A DNA stretch of 41,971 nt from Candidatus Methanomethylicus mesodigestus. Its GTDB lineage: Archaea > Thermoproteota > Methanomethylicia > Methanomethylicales > Methanomethylicaceae. The notes under the pieces were generated by a model. That model was not told the DNA's origin. It did no database searches and saw only the letters and a list, made by a program, of their open reading frames with translations. Below, one piece after another: positions 1-8,820 of the stretch. The first letter of the stretch is position 1; every line of letters begins with the position of its first letter. The translations under genes and the position numbers were made by a program. The stretch is taken from NCBI GenBank assembly GCA_001717005.1, contig MAGS01000088.1, forward strand, positions 11,321 to 53,291. Reading direction: 5' to 3'.

Positions 1-19
1 ACATCCGCCGGGTCATCTT

Positions 20-45
20 AACGTTATTATACTATATTGACGATA
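20..45 (+). promoter_or_regulatory. Putative TATA promoter of the rml cluster
   Basis: An AT-rich stretch (gttattatactata) stands out of GC-rich DNA about 25 bases upstream of the rmlA ATG. The distance fits an archaeal TATA box driving a leaderless or very short-leader transcript. Inferred from composition and spacing only. Confidence 0.4.
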
Positions 46-64
46 ATTCCCTCAGGTGCGTCTC

Positions 65-1123
65 ATGAAAGCGCTCGTCCTAAGCGGCGGCAAGGGCACA
101 CGCCTGCGCCCGCTCACGTTCACGCTGGCGAAGCAGCTCATCCCCGTCGCGAACCGCCCCATCCTCGGGTACGTCCTCGACCAGGTCAGGGATGCGGGGA
201 TCGCAGAAGTCGGCGTCATAATCGCCCAGGAGACCGGCAATTACGTGAAGGATTACGTGAAGGACGGCTCCGACTGGAGGATGCGCGTCGATTACATACT
301 GCAAGAGCCGCTCGGCCTTGCCCACGCAGTGAAGCAGGCGCGCCCATTCCTGGGCGGCTCGCCGTTCGTCATGTGCCTCGGGGACAACCTGCAGGGCAGG
401 GGCATATCCAACCTCGTCAGGCGCTTCGAGGAGGAGAAGCTCGACTGCCTCATCCTCCTGAAGGAGGTTCCCGACCCGCAGCGATTCGGCATCGCGGTCC
501 TCGACTCCGGCGGCCGTGTCACCAAGCTCGTCGAGAAGCCGAAGGAGCCGCCGACGAACCTCGCGGTCGTGGGGACCTACCTCTTCTCCCCGAAGGTCCA
601 CCTGGCCGTGGACCGGATAAAGCCCTCGTGGCGCAACGAGCTCGAGATCACCGACGCGATACAGGAGATGATCAACATGGGCTTCAGGGTCAAGGCAGAG
701 GTCCTCGACTCTTGGTGGCTCGACACGGGCAAGAAGGACGACATCCTCACCGCCAACCAGATAGTCCTCGACGAGTACGTGAGGAGGGACGTCAGGGGCA
801 ATGTCGAGGAGAGCACGGTCGAGGGGCGCGTCATCGTCAGCGAGGGCGCCTCCGTGAAGGGGAGCCGGGTCAGGGGGCCGTGCGTGATAGGGCGCGCCGC
901 ATCCATCGAGGGCTCGTTCATCGGGCCGTACACAAGCATAGGCGACTCTGCCCAGGTCGTAAACTCCGCCATAGAGAACTCGATCCTCATGGCCGGCGCC
1001 TCCGTGAAGGACGTCGAGCGCATGGAGGACAGCCTCCTCGGGAGGAGCGCGAGGGTCTCGAAGAACGGCAGGTCCCACTCTGTGAAGGCGAACGTGGGCG
1101 ACTTCTCCGAGATCGAGGTCTGA
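65..1123 (+). CDS. rmlA: Glucose-1-phosphate thymidylyltransferase, long form (RmlA)
   Basis: Cytoplasmic nucleotidyltransferase joining dTTP and glucose-1-phosphate to make dTDP-glucose, the first step of dTDP-L-rhamnose synthesis. The N-terminus carries the signature LSGGKGTRLRP (residues 6-16) and a following KQ, with QEPLGLAHAV and CLGDN further on, all typical of the family. The last ~110 residues are irregular hexapeptide-like repeats (for example VIVSEGASVKGS) expected to form a left-handed beta-helix; this extension marks the ~350-residue long form (StrD-like) rather than the ~290-residue bacterial enzyme. The ATG at 65 is chosen over the GTG at 56 because the conserved family start is MKALVLSGG. 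It heads a run of four rml genes on the same strand, which supports the sugar assignment. Confidence 0.93.
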   Translation: MKALVLSGGKGTRLRPLTFTLAKQLIPVANRPILGYVLDQVRDAGIAEVGVIIAQETGNYVKDYVKDGSDWRMRVDYILQEPLGLAHAVKQARPFLGGSPFVMCLGDNLQGRGISNLVRRFEEEKLDCLILLKEVPDPQRFGIAVLDSGGRVTKLVEKPKEPPTNLAVVGTYLFSPKVHLAVDRIKPSWRNELEITDAIQEMINMGFRVKAEVLDSWWLDTGKKDDILTANQIVLDEYVRRDVRGNVEESTVEGRVIVSEGASVKGSRVRGPCVIGRAASIEGSFIGPYTSIGDSAQVVNSAIENSILMAGASVKDVERMEDSLLGRSARVSKNGRSHSVKANVGDFSEIEV

Positions 1124-1172
1124 CCGCTTGTCTTAAATCGGCTGGAACCGAGTATTGTAACGGTCGTTCAAG

Positions 1173-1673
1173 ATGCTACCAGGAATCGCGCTCAGGCAGC
1201 TCAAGAGGTTCCCGGACGACAGGGGGATCTTCACTGAGATACTGCGTTCAGACTGGGACGACGTCGTCAAGGACGAGGTCAGGCAGGCGAACTACTCCGT
1301 CTCGCACCCCGGCGTCGTCAGGGCATGGCACAGGCACGAGAGGGGGCAGGTAGACCTCTTCCTCTGCGTCAGGGGGTCGGTCAAGATCTGCGCATACGAC
1401 GACGCATCCGGGGAGCTGGACGAGGTCGTCTCCTCAGGTGACTCGCTCCAGCTGGTCAGGATCCCGGGCAGCTTCTGGCACGGCTTCAGCGTCGTGGGGC
1501 CCGCGCCCGCCCACCTCATATACTTCACCAACAGGCTCTACGACGCGAAGAGGCCCGACGAGCTGCGGCGCCCGTGGGACGACCCGTCGGTCGTGCCGAA
1601 GTCCATCAACGGCAGGAAGGATGACCCGCGCTGCGGCAAGCCGTGGGACTGGCTCTACATTCCGTTCAGGTAG
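1173..1673 (+). CDS. rmlC: dTDP-4-dehydrorhamnose 3,5-epimerase-like cupin (RmlC)
   Basis: Predicted to epimerise dTDP-4-keto-6-deoxyglucose at C3 and C5, the third step of dTDP-rhamnose synthesis. The 166-residue protein shows the RmlC cupin pattern: an FPDDRG start, SVSHPGVVRAWHRH containing the likely catalytic histidine, a LFLCVRGSVKI beta strand, and IPGSFWHGF followed by IYFTNRLYD. At 166 residues it is slightly shorter than the usual ~180. It lies 49 bases after rmlA, and a possible TATA-like element (cttaaat, near 1133) sits in the gap, so it may have its own promoter. The neighbouring rmlA, rmlB and rmlD make a 3,5-epimerase more likely than a related 3- or 5-only sugar epimerase, though sequence alone does not exclude that. 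Confidence 0.88.
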   Translation: MLPGIALRQLKRFPDDRGIFTEILRSDWDDVVKDEVRQANYSVSHPGVVRAWHRHERGQVDLFLCVRGSVKICAYDDASGELDEVVSSGDSLQLVRIPGSFWHGFSVVGPAPAHLIYFTNRLYDAKRPDELRRPWDDPSVVPKSINGRKDDPRCGKPWDWLYIPFR

Positions 1674-1691
1674 CGCAGATGGTGGGCAGCA

Positions 1692-2687
1692 ATGCACATA
1701 CTCGTCACCGGCGGCCTCGGCTTCATAGGGAGCAACTTCATACGCCTGATGCTTGACAGCGGCTACTCCGTCACCAACCTCGACAACCTCTCATACGGCT
1801 CGAGCATAGACAGCCTGAGGGGGGTCGAGCCAAACCCCAAGTACCGCCTCTTCAGGGGGGACATATGCGACGCCCCCCTCGTCGAGGGGCTCGTAAAGGA
1901 GGTCTCCTGCATCGTCAACTTCGCGGCCCAGACCCATGTCGACAGGTCCATCTCGGACCCCATGAGCTTCTACAGGACGAACGTCGGCGGCGTGGTCACC
2001 CTGCTGGAGGCGGTGAGGAAGTCAGGGCGCGATGTCAGGCTCGTCCAGATAGGGACGGACGAGAGCTACGGGGACACCGCCAAGGGCTCCTTCAGGGAGG
2101 CCGACAGGCTCAGCCCGTCATCGCCGTACTCCGCATCCAAGGCGTCGGCGGACCTCTACGCCCTCTCCTACCGGCGGACCTACGGCATCGACGCGGTGGT
2201 GACCCGGTGCACCAACAACTTCGGCCCGTTCCAGTCGCCGGAGAAGCTCATACCGAAGACCATAATCCGCGCGGAGAAGGGGCTCAAGGTCCCCGTCTAC
2301 GGCACCGGCAGCAACGTGCGGGACTGGATATACGTCGAGGACCACTGCAGGGCGGTCAAGGCCGTCATGGAGTCCGGAAGCCCGGGGGAGATCTACAACA
2401 TCTCCGCCGAGAGCGAGCTGGACAACCTCACCGTGATCAGGAAGGTCCTGCGGATGATGTCCCTCCCGGAGACTCTCATCGAGTTCGTCGAGGACAGGCC
2501 GGGCCACGACGTCAGGTACAGCCTCGACTCGGGCAAGCTGAGGGCGGATCTGGGCTGGAGGCCGCTCCATTCTTTCGACGATGCCCTCTCGAGCACGGTC
2601 GGCTGGTACCTCGGCAACGAGTGGTGGTGGGGGCCGCTTGCCGACGAGAGGACACTCTCGCCCGCCCCGTGGAAGCTCAAGTGGTAG
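1692..2687 (+). CDS. rmlB: dTDP-glucose 4,6-dehydratase (RmlB)
   Basis: Extended short-chain dehydrogenase that converts dTDP-glucose to dTDP-4-keto-6-deoxyglucose with bound NAD, the second rhamnose step. The N-terminal Rossmann motif is TGGLGFIGSNF (residues 6-16). The catalytic Thr-Asp-Glu set is visible in GTDESYG (residues ~120-126) and the Tyr/Lys pair in YSASK (~147-151). Substrate-binding features include NNFGPFQSPEKLIPK and the later NVRDWIYVEDH. Length (331) is normal. Only 18 bases separate it from rmlC, so the two are almost certainly cotranscribed. It could act on a related nucleotide sugar, but the surrounding rml genes argue for dTDP-glucose. Confidence 0.93.
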   Translation: MHILVTGGLGFIGSNFIRLMLDSGYSVTNLDNLSYGSSIDSLRGVEPNPKYRLFRGDICDAPLVEGLVKEVSCIVNFAAQTHVDRSISDPMSFYRTNVGGVVTLLEAVRKSGRDVRLVQIGTDESYGDTAKGSFREADRLSPSSPYSASKASADLYALSYRRTYGIDAVVTRCTNNFGPFQSPEKLIPKTIIRAEKGLKVPVYGTGSNVRDWIYVEDHCRAVKAVMESGSPGEIYNISAESELDNLTVIRKVLRMMSLPETLIEFVEDRPGHDVRYSLDSGKLRADLGWRPLHSFDDALSSTVGWYLGNEWWWGPLADERTLSPAPWKLKW

Positions 2688-2796
2688 TGCGGCGGGATGC
2701 TGGATAAGGGGACCGGGCGGCGGCTTGGGCGGGGAGGGCGCGCCGTGCGCCCGCCGGACCAGAACTGGCTCCCGCACTAAGTTTAAAGAGGCGTCC

Positions 2797-2811
2797 CACT
2801 TTATTTATCAT
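2797..2811 (+). promoter_or_regulatory. TATA-like element before rmlD
   Basis: The stretch actttatttatca lies in the 184-base gap between rmlB and rmlD, about 65 bases before the rmlD ATG. It suggests rmlD can be transcribed from its own promoter. The rest of the gap shows no gene. Confidence 0.4.
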
Positions 2812-2871
2812 GGCGGCGCGCCATCGGCACCTACGCCATCCGGGCGCGGCCCGCTGTGGAAGGAATGAAAG

Positions 2872-3795
2872 ATGCGCGTTCTAATAACCGGCGCAAACGG
2901 CCTCCTTGGCTCGAAGCTCTCGGAGATCTACTCGCGGAGGGGGCACGTCGTCTACGCCGGATTCACGTCCGTCCCGCCTGCCATCGGAAAGCCGGTCCAG
3001 ATGGACGTCACCGACAAGGTCACGGTAAGGGAGGGCTTCGAGAACTGCAGCCCAGACATAGTCTACCACTGCGCAGCCGTCACGAACGTGGACGCCTGCG
3101 AGGCGGACCCGAACCTCGCCAACGAGGTCAACGTCGAGGGGACCCGCTACATCGTCCACGAGGCCAAGCGCGTAGGCTGCCAGGTCATCTACATCTCCAC
3201 CGACTACGTCTTCGACGGGCAGCAGGGGTGCTACCGTGAGGAGGACGCGCCGAACCCGATCAACGTCTACGGGAAGACCAAGCTCGAGGCTGAGCGCGTC
3301 GTGCTGGCCTCAGGCCGGCCCTCCGTGATAGCGAGGACGAGTGTCATCTTCGGGGCGTCCCCGTCCAGCGGCAAGCAGAACTTCGCCCTCTGGGTGATGG
3401 ACAGCCTCCGCAGGGGCGAGCGCGTGCAGGCACTGACCGACATGTACGCCTGCCCCACCTACAACCAGAACCTCGCCGAGATGCTGATCGAGACCGCCGA
3501 GAGGGGGTTTGCCGGCATCTGCCACCTCTGCGGGGCCACTCGCGTCTCCCGCTACGACTTCGCCGTTGCGATAGCCGAGACCTTCGGGCTCGACAGGTCG
3601 ATGGTCCAGCCCGCGGTATCCGCCGACATCGGGCCCAAGATGAAGGCCAAGCGCCCGCCGGACTCCTCGCTCGACAACTCCAAGTCCCTCCGCATGCTGA
3701 GGACGCGGCCCATGGGGCTGGATGATGCCCTCGCCGCCATGAAGGCCGAGATGGACGCCAACCCGCTGATACGGCCGAGGGAGACCCCGGAGTAG
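2872..3795 (+). CDS. rmlD: dTDP-4-dehydrorhamnose reductase (RmlD)
   Basis: NAD(P)H-dependent reductase performing the last step to dTDP-L-rhamnose. The N-terminus MRVLITGANGLLGSKL is the Rossmann dinucleotide-binding motif. Further family marks are VYHCAAVTNVDACE (~residues 63-76), the ISTDYVFDG motif (~108-116) and the catalytic YGKTK (~131-135) after NPINV. The C-terminal part with TYNQNLAEML and CHLCGATRVSRYDF matches the substrate lobe. Length (307) is typical. It is separated from rmlB by a gap with its own TATA-like box but still follows the same pathway genes, so a rhamnose role is well supported. A methionine adenosyltransferase beta-like regulatory role is the main alternative in this family and seems unlikely here. 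Confidence 0.9.
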   Translation: MRVLITGANGLLGSKLSEIYSRRGHVVYAGFTSVPPAIGKPVQMDVTDKVTVREGFENCSPDIVYHCAAVTNVDACEADPNLANEVNVEGTRYIVHEAKRVGCQVIYISTDYVFDGQQGCYREEDAPNPINVYGKTKLEAERVVLASGRPSVIARTSVIFGASPSSGKQNFALWVMDSLRRGERVQALTDMYACPTYNQNLAEMLIETAERGFAGICHLCGATRVSRYDFAVAIAETFGLDRSMVQPAVSADIGPKMKAKRPPDSSLDNSKSLRMLRTRPMGLDDALAAMKAEMDANPLIRPRETPE

Positions 3796-3854
3796 CGCGC
3801 CGTCCTGGGCAGCGGCATCCGAAAACCCTTTTAAGCCCCATTTCGACATAGCAG

Positions 3855-3950
3855 ATGGCGTTGGGGCAAGACATAATGAATTTCCGCATTGGCAGCAAGC
3901 ACATCGAACTCCACCCGAGCCGCTCGCCCGCAAAGAAGCGCAGGGCATAA
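3855..3950 (+). CDS. Possible leaderless small basic protein (31 aa)
   Basis: A short open frame (starting MALGQDIMNFRIG, ending SPAKKRRA) lies in the 360-base gap between rmlD and ileS. A good TATA-like sequence (cccttttaag, 3827-3836) sits about 25 bases upstream of the ATG, the distance expected for a leaderless archaeal mRNA, and no Shine-Dalgarno sequence is needed in that case. The protein ends in a strongly basic tail. A second in-frame ATG at 3876 is possible. I recognise no family and 31 codons can be open by chance, so the existence of the protein is uncertain; the promoter itself is more convincing and could instead serve a small RNA. Confidence 0.3.
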   Translation: MALGQDIMNFRIGSKHIELHPSRSPAKKRRA

Positions 3951-4155
3951 CACGCGACCGTCGCGCCAAGTGCCTTCAGAACCCTCAGTGGCTATGAGAG
4001 AGCGCCAGCGTCTGCCCTCCATCCGTTCCCATTCTTCTCCGTCAAACATAAATCGCACATAAGGCAATCCTATTTAACATCGGTTCGGCAGTCCGGCGGT
4101 GCGGGCGCGCAACACCCGCAGGCGCGGGGCCGGGCCGCACGCAGGGTGCAACCAA
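3951..4155. other. Gap before ileS with TATA-like element
   Basis: No convincing gene is seen. A TATA-like cctatttaaca (about 4068-4078) lies 78-88 bases before the ileS ATG. It is also ~25 bases before an in-frame GTG at 4099, which would give a 19-residue Arg-rich extension; the ATG at 4156 is preferred because the conserved family N-terminus begins there. Confidence 0.4.
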
Positions 4156-7100
4156 ATGTCACTATTCAAGAAGGTCAGCCAGGACGTCAACCTGCCTGAG
4201 CTGGAGGAGCGTATGCTCAGGCTCTGGGAGGAGACGGATGCGTTCAACGTGCGCAGGAGGATGAACAGGGGCAGGGAGAAGTGGTCGTTCCTGGACGGGC
4301 CGATAACCGCCAACAACCCGATGGGCGTGCACCACGCATGGGGCAGGACATACAAGGACCTCTTCCAGAGGTTCCACGCCATGATGGGCTGCGACATCAG
4401 GTACCAGAACGGCTTCGACTGCCAAGGGCTCTGGGTCGAGGTCGAGGTGGAGAAGGCCCTCGGGTTCAAGTCGAAGCAGGACATCGAGAAGTACGGCGTA
4501 TCGGAGTTCATAAAGAACTGCAAGCAGAGGGTGCTGAGGTACGCCGCCAAGCAGACCGAGCAGTCCATCCGGCTCGGCTACTGGATGGAGTGGAACGACC
4601 CGGCCAAGCTGAGGGCGCTGGCCGATGCGCTCGACAGGCCCGAGGCGGCGGTGGAATACGCCGGCGAGGCGGGAGGCAAGGTCACCGGCACGCCGGAGCA
4701 GGTCATAGGCCAGCTCGGCTCCCTCAAGCTCGGCGGCTCATACTTCACAATGGCCGACACCAACAACTACGGGATATGGGCGGTCATCAAGAAGTGCCAC
4801 GAGAGGGGCCTCGTCTACAAGGGCATCGACGTCATGCCTTGGTGCCCGCGCTGCTCCACCGCCCTCTCGGAGCACGAGATCGCGACGGAGGGTTACAGGG
4901 AGGTTGCCCACACCTCCATGACGGTCAGGATGCCGATCCGCGAGCGCCCCGGCGAGAGCCTCCTGGTGTGGACGACCACCCCGTGGACGCTGACATCCAA
5001 CGTGGCGGTGGCGGTCAACCCCAACATGACGTACGTGAAGGTCAGGCAGGGCGGCAGCGTCTACTATGCCGCCAAGGCGGCCGCGCAGAGGCTCTTCGGG
5101 AAGGATTACGAGGTCCTGGGCGAGGTCCTGGGGGGCGAGCTCGAGGGGCTCACATACGACGGCCCGTTCGACGAGCTCCCCGCCGTCGCCGCATCCGGGG
5201 CGCCGAAGCGTCACAGGGTCATACCCTGGGCGGAGGTCAGCGAGGAGGAGGGCACCGGGATGGTCCACATCGCGCCCGGCTGCGGCAAGGAGGACCACGA
5301 GCTCGGCAAGGAGTTCTCGCTTCCCGCCCTCTCGCCCATCAACGAGTTCGGCGAGTTCATCGGGGGCTTCGGCCCGTTCACCGGCACCCACGTCTACAGC
5401 TCCGTCGAGCCCGTCAAGGCCGCCCTCAAGGTTAAGGGCATCCTCTTCAAGGCGGAGAAGTACCGGCACAGGTACCCCTTCTGCTGGCGGTGCTCCAACG
5501 AGCTCGTCTTCAGGCTCGTCGACGAGTGGTTCATATCCATGGGGGAGCGGCGCCTCACCGGCGGCGACCCTTCTGAGGAGCCGGAGGACGCGGGCGCCAT
5601 GGGCGCGCAGGAGGCGCCGAGCCTCAGGGAGCAGATCAGCGGGGTCACGCGCCAGGTCACTTGGGTCCCTGCCTTCGGCCTCTCCCAGGAGCTTGACTGG
5701 CTCCAGAACATGAGCGACTGGATGATATCGAAGAAGAGGTACTGGGGCCTCGCGCTCCCCATATGGGCATGCCGGTCCTGCGGCTCCTTCGACGTCATCG
5801 GCAGCAGGGAGGAGCTCAAGTCCAGGGCGAGCAGCGGGTGGGACGCCTTCGAGGGCCACTCGCCCCACAAGCCTTGGATAGACATGGTCAAGATCAGGTG
5901 CCCCAAGTGCGGCGCCGAGATGTCCAGGGTCCCTGACGTCGGCAACCCGTGGCTCGACGCGGGCATAGTCGCCTACTCCACGGCCGGCTACTTCGAGGAC
6001 AGGAAGTACTGGTCCGAGTGGATACCTGCGGACCTCATCTGCGAGTCCCTGCCGGGCCAGTTCCGCAACTGGTTCTACTCGCTCCTCACGATGAGCACGA
6101 TCCTGGAGAACAGGCCGCCGACGAGGGCGGTCTTCGGCTTCGGGACGGTCCTGGCGGAGGACGGGCGCGAGATGCACAAGTCGTGGGGCAACGCCATCTG
6201 GTTCGACGACGCCGCCAAGAGCATGGGCGCCGACGTGATGCGTTGGATGTACTGCACGGGCCGCCCCGAGGCGGACATGCTCTTCGGGTACAAGCGCGCA
6301 GAGGAGGTCAAGAAGGAGTTCATCATACCGCTGTGGAACATATACTCCTTCTTCGTCACGTACGCTGAGCTCGACCGCTGGGCCCCGTCCGGCAGGCAGG
6401 CATCCTACACCCAGCTCGACCGCTGGATACTTTCCAAGCTCCAGGTCCTCATCCGCGACGTGACCTCGTGCCTCGAGGCCTTCGATCCGGCCGGCGCCTC
6501 CACGCGCATCGGAAAGTTCGTCGACCTCCTCTCCCAGTGGTACATAAGGCGCTCGAGGAGGCGCTTCTGGAAGAGCGAGTCGGACGGGGACAAGGAGGCG
6601 GCATACTCCACGCTCTACTCCTGCATCACCACCCTGCTGCGCCTGCTCGCGCCGTTCGTCCCGTTCGTCACCGAGGAGATATACCAGAACGTCGTGCGGT
6701 CGATCGACAGCGGCGCCCCCGCCAGCGTCCACCACTGCAGCTGGCCCAAGCCGGACGACTCCCGCATCGACGCGCCGCTCATGGCATCCATGGACGCGGC
6801 GATCCGGGCATGCAGCCTGGGCCACTCCGTCAGGAGCGCATCCGGCGTCAAGGTCCGCCAGCCGTTGGAGAAGGCCATGATCTTCTCGGACGCGAAGCTC
6901 GCCGGGCAGATGGCCCCGCTTGAGGAGCTGATCAAGGAGGAGCTGAACGTCAAGAGGATCGAGTTCGGCATGGACAAGGAGTCGCTAGTCGACTTCAAGA
7001 TCAGGCCCCTGCCGCGCCTGCTTGGCGTGAAGCACGGCAGGGCCCTCCCCAAGATACTGGCGGCGGTCGAATCCATGAGCCAATCCGACCTCGCCGCCCT

Positions 7101-7530
7101 CTTCAGGGCAGGCAGGAGCGTGCAGCTGAACATCGACGGCAAGCGGGTGGAGCTGCTGCCGACCGAGGTCGAGGTCCAGTCCAGGCCGAAGCAGGGGTTC
7201 AGCATGGCGGAGGAGTCCGGGCTCGCCGTGGCGGTCGACGTCAACGTCACGGAGGCGCTGAAGGAGGAGGGCTTCGCCAGGGACATCGTCAGGAGGATAC
7301 AGAACCAGCGCAAGGAGTCCGGCTTCGAGATCTCCGACAGGATCGAGGTCTACTACTCCGCATCGCCGAAGCTCGCGTCGGTCTTCTCCAGGCAGGCTGG
7401 CTACATCGCCGCGGAGACCCTCGCCGCGAAGCTCGACCCGGGTCCGCCCCCGCCAGGCGTCCAGGTGTGCGAGTACGAGATCGAGGGGGAGAAGTTCTCC
7501 GCAGGGCTGGTCCGGCTAACCAAGGCATAG
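4156..7530 (+). CDS. ileS: Isoleucyl-tRNA synthetase
   Basis: Class Ia cytoplasmic enzyme attaching isoleucine to tRNA-Ile. The HIGH-type motif appears as NNPMGVHHAWGR (residues 53-64), and the KMSKS-type motif as MHKSWGN (~672-678), the form common in this IleRS subgroup. The editing (CP1) domain is recognisable from LVWTTTPWTLTSN and the following segment. Zinc-binding pairs are present in WCPRC and in the CRSCG...CPKCG segment. The C-terminal third has the anticodon-binding region (for example the WYIRRSRRRFW segment) and a further KVRQPL-containing domain. Length (1124) is normal for the long IleRS type. The start at 4156 has a weak Shine-Dalgarno (agggtg) and fits the conserved beginning; the GTG at 4099 is an alternative. 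Confidence 0.95.
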   Translation: MSLFKKVSQDVNLPELEERMLRLWEETDAFNVRRRMNRGREKWSFLDGPITANNPMGVHHAWGRTYKDLFQRFHAMMGCDIRYQNGFDCQGLWVEVEVEKALGFKSKQDIEKYGVSEFIKNCKQRVLRYAAKQTEQSIRLGYWMEWNDPAKLRALADALDRPEAAVEYAGEAGGKVTGTPEQVIGQLGSLKLGGSYFTMADTNNYGIWAVIKKCHERGLVYKGIDVMPWCPRCSTALSEHEIATEGYREVAHTSMTVRMPIRERPGESLLVWTTTPWTLTSNVAVAVNPNMTYVKVRQGGSVYYAAKAAAQRLFGKDYEVLGEVLGGELEGLTYDGPFDELPAVAASGAPKRHRVIPWAEVSEEEGTGMVHIAPGCGKEDHELGKEFSLPALSPINEFGEFIGGFGPFTGTHVYSSVEPVKAALKVKGILFKAEKYRHRYPFCWRCSNELVFRLVDEWFISMGERRLTGGDPSEEPEDAGAMGAQEAPSLREQISGVTRQVTWVPAFGLSQELDWLQNMSDWMISKKRYWGLALPIWACRSCGSFDVIGSREELKSRASSGWDAFEGHSPHKPWIDMVKIRCPKCGAEMSRVPDVGNPWLDAGIVAYSTAGYFEDRKYWSEWIPADLICESLPGQFRNWFYSLLTMSTILENRPPTRAVFGFGTVLAEDGREMHKSWGNAIWFDDAAKSMGADVMRWMYCTGRPEADMLFGYKRAEEVKKEFIIPLWNIYSFFVTYAELDRWAPSGRQASYTQLDRWILSKLQVLIRDVTSCLEAFDPAGASTRIGKFVDLLSQWYIRRSRRRFWKSESDGDKEAAYSTLYSCITTLLRLLAPFVPFVTEEIYQNVVRSIDSGAPASVHHCSWPKPDDSRIDAPLMASMDAAIRACSLGHSVRSASGVKVRQPLEKAMIFSDAKLAGQMAPLEELIKEELNVKRIEFGMDKESLVDFKIRPLPRLLGVKHGRALPKILAAVESMSQSDLAALFRAGRSVQLNIDGKRVELLPTEVEVQSRPKQGFSMAEESGLAVAVDVNVTEALKEEGFARDIVRRIQNQRKESGFEISDRIEVYYSASPKLASVFSRQAGYIAAETLAAKLDPGPPPPGVQVCEYEIEGEKFSAGLVRLTKA

Positions 7531-7665
7531 CCGGGTCCCCTGCGCCTGCGCCCCCCCTTTCCTCTTTTCTCTCCCGCGCTTTCCCTTGCTGACCTTCGAC
7601 CGTGCCCATCCCCAATGCCCCAAAAGGCATACATCTAACCTGCGCAAGAGAGATAACGAGAACTT

Positions 7666-8820
7666 ATGGGTGCCTGGCCCCTGAAGCTCATCAACGCCCT
7701 GATCGCCATCTCCATCTTGGCTGCCGTAGCCGTGGTCGCCGCGATGGCGGTCAGCCTGGTCCTCCTCGCCCCCTCTGTATCGGTCGGCGAGCCGCAGATC
7801 TCCGCCTCCCCGTCGAACGCCTCCATCTCGGTCTCCGTGCCGTTCGTCGCCGCAAACCCCGGCGTCTTCGCGATCAACGGGCCGGCTGTGTGCGTCACCC
7901 TCGAATCGTCGGAGGCGGTCCTCCTCTCGTTCTCATCGGAGCCGATCACGATCCCGCCCGGCTCGCCCAGCCGCAATTACAGCTTCGCGATCAGCGTCAA
8001 CCTCTCTGACCTCCCTGCCGACGAGCTGAGGCGCCTCGTCACGTCGGAAGACACGCTGGTCCTGAAGGCCTCCGCCAGCATCGAGATGTTCCCGCTGGCG
8101 GGCGTAGGCGCATCGGTCGACGCCTCGGCCGAGTGGTCCCCGATAGTCGCCAACCTCACCTTCCTCGCCCCTGAGGTCGAGCCACTCAACCTAACACACG
8201 CCAGGGTGACCCTACCCTTCACCTTCATCAACCCGTCCGATCTAGATGTGCCCGCTGTCATCGAGGGCAACCTGACGAGCACATACGGCGCCTCCGCGCA
8301 CTTCTCTGAGGCGCTGACAATCCAGTCCAACTCGCCGAACTACGGCACGGTCTTGGCTGACATCCCGCTGCCGGCGAACATGACCCCCTACCTCCTCTCC
8401 AACGCGACCCTCGGCTTCAGCGCATCGGCCTCGGTCGCGCTCCTCGGTATCGTCCAGATCCCCTTCAACGCGACCTGTGACCTCGCCTGGGGCGCGCCGC
8501 TGGCAAACCTTACCTTCGGCGACCCTGCTGCCGGCCCGATCAACTCTACCCACTCCCTCATCGCGGTGCCCTTCTCGTTCTTCAACGCCAACGGCATCCT
8601 GACCGCCGAGGGCTCATTCGACGCGGTCCTCCTCCTGCCCAACGGCACCGTCGCGGGCGCCTCAGGCCAGGTGGACTTCCTGGCGCCGCCCCACACAGCC
8701 TTCGAGTCGAACGTGGCATTCGAGATCCCGAACGCCGCCGCCTCGCCGTCCTACACGCTGGTCGCCATCTTCGGGACGCCATACGGCAGCTTCCAGATGG
8801 AGGTGGTAATAGATGGGTAG
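7666..8820 (+). CDS. Membrane-anchored extracytoplasmic protein with three related domains
   Basis: I do not recognise a named family with certainty. The protein (384 aa) has one N-terminal hydrophobic helix (about residues 8-33) and then a long Ser/Thr/Asn-rich part with many N-glycosylation sequons (NAS, NLT, NAT, NST), so it is most likely anchored in the membrane and displayed outside. The outer part contains three copies of a ~115-residue unit: each begins with a short hydrophobic strand, then 'VPFVAANPG', 'LPFTFINPS' or 'VPFSFFNAN' at the same relative place. This spacing resembles LEA14/WHy-like or other beta-sandwich domains, but that is inference. The last 8 bases overlap the next gene, which encodes a membrane protein, so the two probably act together. 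The ATG is about 40 bases after a TATA-like region and lacks a clear Shine-Dalgarno. Confidence 0.75.
   Translation: MGAWPLKLINALIAISILAAVAVVAAMAVSLVLLAPSVSVGEPQISASPSNASISVSVPFVAANPGVFAINGPAVCVTLESSEAVLLSFSSEPITIPPGSPSRNYSFAISVNLSDLPADELRRLVTSEDTLVLKASASIEMFPLAGVGASVDASAEWSPIVANLTFLAPEVEPLNLTHARVTLPFTFINPSDLDVPAVIEGNLTSTYGASAHFSEALTIQSNSPNYGTVLADIPLPANMTPYLLSNATLGFSASASVALLGIVQIPFNATCDLAWGAPLANLTFGDPAAGPINSTHSLIAVPFSFFNANGILTAEGSFDAVLLLPNGTVAGASGQVDFLAPPHTAFESNVAFEIPNAAASPSYTLVAIFGTPYGSFQMEVVIDG

Noticed and set aside
37-1353. 438-aa Arg-rich ORF on the plus strand
   Set aside because: Runs across rmlA in another frame and into rmlC; composition typical of a shadow frame.
4738-6825. 695-aa ORF on the minus strand
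   Set aside because: Lies antiparallel within ileS; Arg/Leu/Val/Asp-rich shadow typical of GC-rich genes, no family motif.
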